Shown: positions 48,211 to 60,200 of the stretch, piece by piece
How positions within the stretch are numbered: position 1 is the first letter of the stretch
Layout: each line of letters starts with the position of its first letter
Origin: Coturnix japonica
Lineage: Eukaryota; Chordata; Aves; Galliformes; Phasianidae
Assembly (NCBI RefSeq): GCF_001577835.2
Contig: NC_029521.1
Span: 17,576,470-17,640,469, forward strand
Length of the DNA stretch: 64,000 nt
Reading direction: 5' to 3'
Translations under genes and position numbers: made by a program
The notes under the pieces: model-generated
Databases searched by the model: none
What the model was told of the DNA's origin: nothing
The model's input: only the letters and a program-made list of their open reading frames with translations

Positions 48211-51200
48211 GCTGTGCTTTGGGTAGTGCTGTTCAGACCGGCACAGGCCTTCTTCAGCGTCCTCTACACTGCGGAACCACACAGAGCTCCCTGCTGCCGC
48301 GTTCTGCTGCTGTTTACCTTTTACTTCTCCTTTTATAGTTCTAAAGCTTTAATACTACTAGTAATAATAAAAACTCGGCAAAGGGGCTGTATTTTATGGG
48401 TAGATTTTTCTCTTTGTTAAGAGTGTTTACAGTACATAAATTTCATAATTGGTTTCACAAGGAAGAGTGGCTTTGAATCTAACTGAATTGACTGTTAGTA
48501 TTTTTGAGGGCCTCAAATCCTCACTGAGTGCCTTACCGTGAAGCAGGCCCAGCCCTGCCAGTAGCCTGTGTGCGGCCAGGACGGCCCCTTCCAGCTCTGT
48601 CCTATGGCTCATGCTGCGCTGCTCTAATAGTCTGAGTGCACCAGGGCGAGCTCCTAAGGCTGGGGACAGAGCAGAGCACAGACCTGCGGTGGAGCTGTAT
48701 GATAAGGGCTCAGGTGGACAACCACCCTCCTCCCACACACACACACACACACACACTTTCTAAATTACTTTTTTATAGTGTCTCTTTCAGCTCAGCTGTG
48801 TGTGATGATCAGGAGTCAGTTCTGACAGTTCTGTATTATGTCCCTTTTGGCAGTGTGCTCTTACCTCAGTGAAAAAGGAGGTTTGAGGGAGTGCATCCTT
48901 TCCCGCATGTGAATGCCTTCTGCAGATGTGCTACTGGGGAGCCTGCAGTGTCCAGCATTTGCCATCTCCTGCCTGCTGCCAGCAGCATGCAGTGCTCAGA
49001 CATTTACCTTGTTAAAGTTGCTAGTTTCTTAGGAGCCCTAAGCTAGTTGGCTACTTTGCTATTAATAAGTCCAGGATGTTAGAATTACTTCACTGTCAGT
49101 GATTGAGATTGTTAGTGAATTAGTTGTTTAGAAGAAAAAAAAAAAATCCAGTGTTAAAACAAAAGATAAAGCACACCAGATTAAACTGTGTAGCTTTCAG
49201 GTTCTTCTTTAGATGAAGTTTGGTATTTGCCTTACTTCTTTACTAAAGCTATCAGTTTCTGACAAATTTTGTCAAAGCAGAGGTGGTAAGAAAGGTTTTA
49301 TCAAATAGCAAAAGTGGTTATTTTAAATCTTCTTGACAGTTTTGTGTGACCATAATTACATATGTCTTTTAAGGTCTCTTAGTTTAAGCACAAATCTTTG
49401 GTATCTGCCTGTCTTTGACTACAGTTAACTATGATACACATTTTACTTACCTTGGATTGATGGTTGTTTGTTTTTTTTTAAAGTAAGGGAGAAATCAGCC
49501 TTGGAATTTCACGTCCAGAAGTTGTCTGTTTACCCTCTCCTTCCAAAGCAGAACAATTCATGTCTGGATGAGATTCTCTGTTAGACTTCATTTCTATGTT
49601 TTACCTAAAAGTCAGGTCATCTGTGGACCGTCCTGAGGCCAGTAAGGCCTGTCATTGTTTAGTTGGATCACTATGAGTAGCCACAGTGCTGCTGGAGCTG
49701 CTGGCATGCAAACTCAGCCTCAGCTCAGCACCTGCCTGCTCTGCTGTAGCCTTCGAAGATGGAGCAGTCCATAAGTATTGGGAGATCAGTCATAGCTGGT
49801 TGTTTTTCTTTACCCTAAATTTATCTTTAAACTGTTGGAGTGATTTGGAGGAATGGCTGAAGCTGTGAAGGGGTTTTCTGTTGAAGGAGCAGCCTCTGAG
49901 GACCCAGCCATACCTGTACTTACATTGGCAATCAGAGCTTCCCAAGGCAGCCAGCAGCCCCTCTCAGCATGATTCCACTGAAGCTACATATTTATTTATT
50001 TATTTATTTGATTCACTCCTGAGATCAGCTGGGAGCTGATTACTGAGTATCTCTGCTTCTTTCCAGCAGCCAATCATCCAAGGGAAACCACTGTAAATTT
50101 CTCCTTTTATTTGAGCTTTTCTCATCTTGCCTGTTTTTATACTTCATCTGTCTCATGTTGACTTCCATCCACTTTGTGTTGGCTTTGACTTTCACCTGTT
50201 CAGAGTGCAAGGGAAGCTCTCTGTGTTCATCTGGAAAGCACAACATTTGCTGGTTAAAACATTCCTGGATTACTGTGCCATTTTTAAGATTCAGAGGCCA
50301 AGCTTAAGAGTATTTGCTGTACATACATTTCAGCAAACTCGCAATATATAGTCAGCCTTTTTTTAAAGGCCGCATAAACTTCATTAGTGAAGTAGTGACA
50401 GGGCTGCTATTGGAAGCAGCCTCAGCCGTGGGGGGCTGCTCCTGGGCTGCATCCTGTTGTGGCACTGCTGGCTGAACTTACCAGCCTTTGCTGCTCCGTT
50501 GCCAATGCATTAGGCCCAGCAACAGCAGCATACTGCAGATAACTACTGCACCAATTATACACAAGCAAACAAGTATGGCTGAATGTGATACTAATAAAAA
50601 ATATAAAAAATCTTAAAAATAACTGAACAGGCAGCAGTGTGAAAAGGCAGCGTTCTACATAGTCTGCACTGTAGTGACCAGTTGTTGATGTTGATTTATA
50701 GGTAGTGTGGGAATCAACACTGTCTTTCCCTTCCAGTTTCTTCTCCTATCCAATCCACAGCAGGAATTACCAATACATTTACAAACTGTGTGTCAAGCCT
50801 TTCCAGATGTAGATATGTAATAACCATCCTTGGTTTACACTCGTTTCTGTGAATGTTGCAAATGTGTAAACACTTCTTTTGTTGTCAATGCCAGTTTAAG
50901 CTTGTTCTGCTTCTGTGCCGTGCTTCATGGTGTAGCTGGATGGGGAGGCTCTGGATGAACTGTACCAGGAAACTTACCTGGGTTAAAATAATGTTTTTTG
51001 GGGGGTAGGACAATTTGTAACTTGGGTGAGTGGGTTGGTCTGACTTGTGGGTAGTTTTACAACCCTCCGCAGCTGGGCAACTGGGAGGAAGTAGCTTAAT
51101 CCATTGTTTGCTGAAAGAACTGAGCGTGTAGCTGTATGCTGAAAAGCAGAGATGACAGATCTGGGCTTTAGCCAGTGCTTATTCACTTGATGGCATTAAA

Positions 51201-54200
51201 ATACGGTGTGTGCGCGTGTGTACTATATGTATTTGTGTATGTACATATAAACATACTAACTAGTAGTAGTTCAAAAATGTATAGAGCACGTTTTGTTTTG
51301 TGGCTTGAATGTTTTGCCAATTAAGTTGTACATTTTTGCAGGCATCTTGTTTTGTGTTTTAATTATTTTAATCAGCTTTCCAGCTTTTTGTGTAAGAATT
51401 AACAATCTGAAGTATTGCACCACAGCCCAAGAACCCTTTTGTCTCATCTCTGTTTATTAACGTGGGCACATCATTTTCTGTCATCTGGCCCTCTGAAAAA
51501 AAGTATTTCTTGGAAAAAAACTCACCTTTTCATGTATAAGGGAGATGGTTTGAAAGTAAAGACCAGGAATGTTTTGTCATCTTTTTATTATCTGCATCTG
51601 TGAAGATTAAGTATGGGAACATATGCATATTATTTATTTGTAAAGTGATTTTTTGACAGACTGTCCATGAGAAACCACGGTTCCTTTGTCCTACACTGTT
51701 TGGAAAATGTTCTGCCTTGTATGTTGGATTTGATTTGGTTTAGATATATGTGCAAACTTGCACTCGTGTACTGCATGTCTTTCTTTTATTCATGTGTGAT
51801 GTGCAGTATTGATCTCTAGTTATGCTGCATCCATACTACCCTAGCAGGTGTCTTGACTGCATTGTCATTTATTTATTGGCAGGCACGTGGCCATGGCGGC
51901 TATGATTCTGATTTTAGTGACGAGGAGAATGGAGAGAAGTCTGTGCAAAAGACTAAAAGGTAATGTAAAATGGAGTTGATGCTTTATTTTGTACTAATGA
52001 GCTGTTACTGTGTATAGAAGATAATGCTGCGGTACGTAAAGCCTGGTGTTGATATGATTTCTGAAAAATCAGTCTCAGGTTTGTGCATCTCCTCGTGCCA
52101 TCCTTGCCAGAGCACGTTGTCTACCATGGACAAATGATTAAGATCTGTTTTGCTATGTTCATCTGCTGTCTGTACGCCTTTCAGTTCTTGGAGCTCTGTG
52201 TTTCATTTCTGAGCATTAGTATCAACTGCTGGTGTTTGGCTTCTCCCTTCATTTCACTGCAGATCCATCAGGAACCATGAAGCTGTTAGGAGAGCAAGGC
52301 AAAAAGGCCAATTGGCAGCAGGCGTTGTAGATAGAAAGCACCTACTTGGAGGAAGTGAAGAACTGATGGCACCTGTTTATCATTGTGCTGGTTTGGGGTT
52401 GGGATAGATTTAATTTTCTTCGTAGTTCATATGGTGCTTTATTTCGGACTTGAGATAAAACTAGTGCTGAAAACACACTGATTTTTCAGTTGTTGCAAAG
52501 TGGTGCTTGCATTGAGTCAGGGACTTCTCTGCTTCTCATACAGTCCTACCAGTGAGGGACTGGGAGGGGGGCACAAGAAGCTGGAAGGAGACACAATCAG
52601 GACTGCTGGCCCCAGCTGACCGAAGGGATGTCCAATACCATATGGCACTGTGCTCAGTATCAAAAGAAATAGAAATTCTCTGGCTCGCTGTCCTCAGGCT
52701 TCTGACTTCCTTTCTTTCTGTCAGCTGCTAATTATGGAAGAATCTTTTTTTCTTCACCTCTTTTGAGGAATGAAACTAACTAAATATACCTCCTGCTAAG
52801 CTAAAAGTGCATCTCTGTAACTTTTTATTATTTTCTTGAATTTTGAAAGTATTTTTAAGTGCTCACTGGTTCTCAGCACGGTACATACGTAAGTTTTAAA
52901 TTAGAGATTCTCACGATATCTTAAGAGAAGCAGAGCTATTTAATGAAGTGCTGGGATGTTAGCATGAAAGGATGGGTTGGGGTTACTAATGTTCAGTCTT
53001 AGTCAATGAGCATATTTTTCTTCCTTTTTCTACTCAGCTCTGCAACCTAGATCTATAGAGGGCTTGAAATATAGAGTGAAATTAAAAAATCTTGAATTTT
53101 GTTATAGTTCTATAGTGATAATGTTGATAAAGTATGAATTGTTGATGATGATTTTCTTTAAATGTTAACTGTAAGCAAATGCCTTTCTGTCTTAGTTCTC
53201 TGAATGAAGTAAAGTCTAAACTGATGTTGATTCTGAAGTCTGGTTTTATTCATGTAGAAATGAACATAGTAGCTTTTGTTATTTGAGTTATTCGAGTTTG
53301 CTATATGGAAATGCTATTGCTTTTGCGAGGTTTTGACCAAATTTTCTCCTTTTTCCTTCTCTACTTTTAGTACGAAGGAAGATAGCCTTCTGGTAAAGCC
53401 TTTCCAAAAACCAAAACAGGTCAAGGTTGCTCACAGACAATTTGCTGCTGAAGAATGGGACAGGTATTATCTATTGCACTTGTGAGGCTTTTTTCCTTAA
53501 AGTAAAGATAACTTTCACTCAAACATGTTTGTTATTAACAGAGAAGAAGCAAGGAAGAGAAGATTTCACCTGATATCGATGGATGCAGTATCCTTCCATA
53601 TAATTTTTCTTGGAGTTTGAAAATCTATTTTGTGAAAATAGTTGGATTTCTCAGTTCTTACAGTTGGCAGTGCAGCACCAGACACTAAGTAATTATTCAA
53701 ATTAGCTTATTTTTGTTACTGAGATCTCTCTGAAAATGCCTTTACTCAATAGACTACTCAGAGAACTCAGTATTTCCAGAGTTTCGACATGCTAAGTTGC
53801 TTTGTTTGAGACTAAGCTCTTATTTTACTTAGATCAGCACAAATTCACTTTGCTCTTTCAGTTGGGTTAGTATAGAGTATAATTCTGTGTAAGGCTGCCA
53901 ATATCTATGGGCAAATACATTTCTACCTGAAGTAGAAGAATTGCATTAACAAATTCAAAAGTCTGTGCAAAACAGCATAATCGCAAGCAATATCTTCTTC
54001 AGGTGCCCTAACATAAGCCTATTTAATATAATGTGTACATCTATTTTAGTTTTTTTTTAATCTCTTAATCATATTTCATGCAACTAATTATGTATTTTTA
54101 TAACTGTGGCTTTATTTAGACTATACCATTTCTCCTTTTATTGAGCTTTCACTGGGGGCACATATTAAATTACATTGTGTGCACAAAAGGTATAACGCAC

Positions 54201-57200
54201 TGTACTCCTTCAAATAAGTTGTGTAGCTTTCAGATTCATGTTTTGATCAAATGTTTGGTATTTGCCTTACACAAGGCATACTTAGTTTCTGTCAAATTTA
54301 ATCGAAGCAAAAGTGAGATGAAAGGCTTTATAAAGTAGTGAAAGTAGTTAATTTAATCGTTCTTGGCAGTTTTGCATTACTGTTCCCACGTAGGCTTTTT
54401 TAAAAATCTCTTCATTTGAGCACAAAGCTTTAGTATCTGCCTATCTTTTACTACAGTTGAATATGAAATACACTTATCTTGGATTGATCGTTAAATTTTG
54501 ACTTACTGTATTTCATGTGCTGTCCATTTCTTGTTTGTTTCAAATAGCTGTTCTCTGGTGGTAGAAATATATATAGGAAAATAACTTCAGCCCTCCATTT
54601 TTGTTTGACCAGGGGCTGCATAAACCAAACCATCTAGTGTCACAGAAGTATCTTAATCAGTCTACCTGACACTGTATCTAGCCATTAATCACGGAGAAGC
54701 CTGTGTTTCCTGGAACTGACTACAAAGCTCATTGTGTAGAGACTCTTGAAAGGTTCTACTTGCATTTTTGAGTGGTTCCTGTTTAAGACCTTTACTGTTT
54801 TGTTCTTTTAACTCCTGGTAATTCATATAAGAACACAAAATAGTTTGTTGTATTTTATGTGTTTTGTTGTACTAGAACACCTTTTCTACTTGTTTAGGGA
54901 ATGTCCATCCTGTTCCTTTTGTTTGTGGTGGAAAGGAAAAAGAAAACATGTATACTGAGGTTAAGTTAACATTTTTGAGGCCTTTGGAAAATAAGATGTT
55001 TTCTCTTTTGAAGTATGCATGGGAAAACAGTAGGTTGATACAAGTTGTTCTTTTTCACATGGCGTAATATTTGCCTACACATGTACAAGGAGGTAATGTA
55101 TTTCATAACATTTTGTTTCAGAAACTTTATAGAAGTTAATTGAAAATAGCCATCTCTAATGTGAAGATGCTTATTTTCCAAGTAGTTACGTATTTTTGCT
55201 CATGTTATGGTACAAAGTAGGTTTCAGGTCAGGTTTCTGAGGCCCAGGTTTTTGGGTTTTTTTTTTTTAAAAAAAAAAGTTTCCTGTGGTTTTTATCTCA
55301 AAAAGTAAAGCCAATAGGTTTTATTTGTATTTTATGGTATAAAGCAAATTCTAGCCTAACCATGTTTATAATACAAAGTACAAGCTTGTATTAAACCGAA
55401 ACAGCAGTATTAAGAAGTTATGTTCCAAATCACAGCTGAAGATTTAAACCAGATTCTATGTGCATGCTTATAGAGCATCTTTGAAGAACAGTTTTATTAA
55501 GTTCTGGCAGCTGACTGAGGTTTTACAGAGGAAGCTGCCTTTAAAGTCCTGTATTTCGGAGGTAGCTTCTACAAGAGGCTATTGGGTAAAAACTGCTAAT
55601 TCCGTTGTTTTTAGAAATTACCTCACAGTTTTTGGGGAACAAAAAAATGTTTTCTATTCAGAATATAAAAAGTTTTAAATATCCATTTAGTTGCAAACTA
55701 ATAGTGAACTAAAAGAATGTAAGTACTAAAACAGATTCCTTAATGGCTTTATTCAGTATTCAAGACATAGAAAATTAGTGAATGATTACATTTTGTACTA
55801 TGGTGGGAAAATGGAGGATTTCCGACGTTCCAGGTAAGCAGTCTTTCCCCTCATGTCCTCAGGGTCCCCCTGATATGCAAAGCTATAAAATTATAACTTT
55901 GAGGGAGATAAGAAATGTGTATATCAAATTACTAATTCATTTGGTCCCAAGTAGTAACTACATTCCTTGTAAATTTCCAGAGCACTGAACTGCTTTGTTT
56001 CACTTTGCATCATTTTTTTTTTATGTAAGAACTTAACCGTAAGCTGAATTATTCTTGTTTTGTTATGTAAACAGAAGGATGACAGGTGAGCGATAGTTGA
56101 AGGTACATTGAGAAATATCTGGCAGTACTTTCAAGATACCAGTATGGAATAATTTTGAAATGTGCTGAATTGCTGTCAATTGTCCAGAATAGTATCGTCT
56201 TTCTGTAGAGCTGTCTGTAACTGCCTTCTGACATAACTACCTTAAGAGAAAAGTATTGTCAGACAGGATCATGCCATCTGCAGTTTCTGTGGCCATTTGC
56301 CACTGGGAAGTTTTCATCTGGGGAAAAACTAACTATTTTTTAATAGTTTTATTCCACAGCAATACATTCATGTATGCTGTGAGATGGAGATAAAAATTAG
56401 AAGATGCTGATATTTACCTAATTAGTATGTGGCTAACTTTTCATTGGTATGTTGTACTGAAGTAATGTTCTTTTATAGCGAGAATGACAAGACGGATCTG
56501 GATGTTATAAGAGAAAACCATAGATTCCTGTGGAGAGAAGATGATGAAGCAGACATGAATTGGTACCTGGAACTATTACATAAAACAGTAATTTTAGATC
56601 ACTTTGTACCAAGTTTGTAGTGTCTTCTGTTAATTAGGAATTGCTGTGCATACTTAGTGATCATCCTTTGATCTTTAATGCATTTAGAAATGGAAGAACT
56701 TGAGGAGACATAGTATTGTCACTCAGTGACGAAATGAACTGATGACAGGAAGAACTGAAAATTATTTGTGCAGTCTCTGAGAGCCAGATGACATTTCTGC
56801 ATATCCTGAAGGAAGCCTCTTTGAAAAAACCTTCTTTAACCTGGGCTATCGATATATTTTTGATGCATTTTTCCACTTCTGTTCAATTTCTTCTTCGGTC
56901 AAAGAGTATTTTTCTGTTGCATTTCTAGCTCTGCAACTTGTGTTCTTCAGTTGAAACCAAGTGTATTTATCTCGTTAAAGTCATTAAAATGTAAAATTAA
57001 TTGTATTCTATATTTAATTTAAAAAATGCAAACTTTTTACAGGGAGAAGAGGCTTGCAAAGAAGTATTATGATAAATTATTCAAAGAATACTGCATAGCA
57101 GATCTCAGTCGATACAAAGAGAATAAGGTACATTTTATTATTGTAAATCATCTTAATTTTTAAGCATGCTTTCTTTTTTTTTCTACAACACTGTGTATGT

Positions 57201-60200
57201 TGTGAAACCAGAACGTTCATACCCCTTCCCTAGAAAGAGAGTTGTGAGAAACTGTGAAGTTACTTAATAAGCAGCAGCAGTTTTGAATCCCTGCATTGTC
57301 AACTGCCCCAGAAATGTGCTTTTGTGGGAATAGAAACATTTCTGCGTAACAGTTTTCTATGAAGAGATACATTGTATATAAGGCAGAAAATAAGGGGTCA
57401 GGGAGAGAAAGCAGGGGAGGTTTGTCTAGAGAGGAGTTCAAGAAAGCCTAAAAAAAAAAACAGGGAATGTTACTGTTTTTCTTGCTGTCGTTGTGGGTTG
57501 GTTTTTTTTCTTCAAGTCTAAAAAAGAGAGAGTTCTGTACTTTGAATGCTGCCTTAAAACAGTTTTGGATATGTCTGTGCTAAGGCAGTGTCTCTTGCTG
57601 CTTGTCCTTTTCTGTTTATGGAAACAGGATTTATATTTTCTTAGTCAGTAAATAGAACTTCTTAAGAGAAACAGATGAATTCCAGGACCTGTTTTTCTTC
57701 TTAACCAAAGCAGCCATTATTGTTTCCAATTTTTTTTTTTTGTTGTTAATGCCTTTGTCAAAAAGAGTATATGCATTTTGTATTGTGATTATTTCTGAAC
57801 TCAAAAATGCATGTTGGTGTTGTTCACACGTAGTAACAACCAAGCCCTGCAAATGGTGTCTGTATAAAGCTCTTTGAGACTATTTATACTATAGAAAATT
57901 GCATTCACTGGTAAATATTTACAAAAACTGGGCTAAAGCTATGAGATTAGGCCAAAAAACAAAACAAAACAAAAACAAAAAACCCAGCCCTCTGAAGAAA
58001 GTTGAACAGAAGAAATGCAAATATTAAATGAAGATTAACAAGAATGAGAAAGTAATAATGCTGCAGATACCTTCCTTTTTAAATATATTTTTAACAAGTA
58101 AACTTCATTTTTTTTTTTTCCTGTATTTGTTTAATACCCCTCAAACTTTACTCCACCCCTACCCTGAGTTTCCCTTGAGCTTGCTTACAGATTTTGTTTC
58201 TTTCCTTGCTGTGCCAAGTTTCCATATGTTCACTGTCTTCTGTGGGAAACTGTTTTGCCCTGGTTTCCTATTTTATGTGAACAGTATTCCCTTGTCAGAC
58301 TTCAGATGTGACTGTCCTAACTGTGAGGTCACTTTGAATATCTGTGTATGCTAATGAGTCATTACTTGCAGTCTTGGAATTGTTATTTCAGCAAAACTCT
58401 GACATATCATGTAATTTATTCCCTTACATTCTTTTATGCTTTCTGTCATCAAATACATTGCGACCATGCTAGAGTTCTTTCTCCAGGCCATTCTCTATTG
58501 TTGATGTATCCAATCCCCTGTTTGGTACAGAGGGATGCCAAAGCAGGCTTATTTCTTGGAAGACAGAAATAGGCTGCTGATCGGTTCCCATTCACACCAG
58601 TGGAATGCAGTCTGTGCTCTCAGATTTTTTCTGCCTTGATTCTTTTTTTGTCTTTTCCAGAAATTGAAGTCAGCTATCTTTAGCCACTCATACTTTCAGT
58701 TTTGCAGTGTTGGTGCTGCAAGGTGCAGGCTAGGTAACAAGCTTCTCAACTGGACAACCTGTCATCTCATATCCTGTTAGATAATATTGAAATAAAGCTG
58801 AAGTTAAGGGCTTGGTTTTTTTAATGTGTGTGTTTTTTATCCATCTATAAAAAGTACTTATCAAAAGACACAGATTGAAACTGTCTCAGCCATATAATCT
58901 GTGTTTTCACTACCCAAAATCTTATACCTAGCTAATTCTTCTCATACTTAGATGTTGAGATTGTGGTTAAGGTCTGATTTAGAACTTTCCATCTGAGAAA
59001 ACCAACTCGGTTTTCCTCAATAGCGAATAATGATAAGAGCCATTTCCATGTGTAGCACATTGCTGAGGTTTGAGAAATCAGCATTTGAGTCTTTTCAAAA
59101 TCAGAAGCTCAAAAGCAGATAATGAAAGTGCCCTCATCTGCTGTGTAGGACTTCATAAAATTGATAGCCTTTGTTTAAGGAAGCTGTATCATTCTGGGTC
59201 CAACAGCCTGAGATAGGGTGGGCTCTGCAGTGCATGCACCCAGGTTCAACCAGTAATGAGGCTGAAAACATATTCCTGTTAGGCACGCACACGGAGCACA
59301 GATGTATGTGTGTAATAATAATGTATTGTTATATACATGTAATATACATACAAAATCAGCCACACAGGGTCACAGACATAGTGAAGCATTCATGTGAACA
59401 GTGTCATTCTGCTCCTTATCCTTACATTATCCTACACTCTTTCTTCCCCAGATCTTATAAATTCCTCCCTGCCTTTGGTTCCTCCCCTAAATGTTCCATA
59501 ATATATTCTCTGCTGAGTGTCATTTTTTTTCTTTGTTTCATCTTCACTTTTAATGAGCAGTGCCAAGGTGGTCTTCTGGTATGAGGCTACTTGTAGATGC
59601 TGGAAGAGTATGCTCTGACAACTCTTGTGTTGGTGTGCTTGTTACTCCTTGTATTTTCCCTAGATGCAAGTTACTTAAGGTCAATATATGATTGTACTTT
59701 TGAGTTTCTTGCCTGCAATCTTTGAGGCTGATAAATGACCGTCTGTATTGTCAGATATTTTAGCTCTGTTGTCAGTTTTGCTATGCAGTAAGGGAGAGTG
59801 CTCAGCATGTCAGTTTGACTTCATTAGGCATTAGTCTAGAAATGTTCTTTCTCTTAGCCTTATTTTCCCAGAAGGATTCTTACTCGCTGTCTTTGTGTTT
59901 TGTTTTATAGATCAACAGATTGAAATGTCTGCCATTTGCTAAGAAATGAGATCTATCTGACACCCAGTCATTAAACAGAATAGTCTATTCTTTTGCTTTG
60001 CATTTTTTTTCCTGATCATTTTCAGATTTCTAGGCCAACTTGTCTTCCACTTGGAAATACGCTCGCTTTTGTCACTGTCAGCTAGGAAAGCTTTTATGGG
60101 AAAGGAAAAATATTTAAAATGTCTATGATATTTTTCCCCAGTTTTGTTTAAGTTTATACCTTTCTTTTTCTCTTTAAGAGTTGACTCTGGACATGTTAGT

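Larger units (their letters stand above)
48027..51882 (+). other. FRA10AC1: FRA10AC1 intron 1
   Basis: About 3.9 kb: CpG-island tail, a (CA)n tract at 48734-48756, (ATTT)n at 49990-50009, and the first copy of an unclassified ~300-bp repeat. No extra exon seen. Confidence 0.75.
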
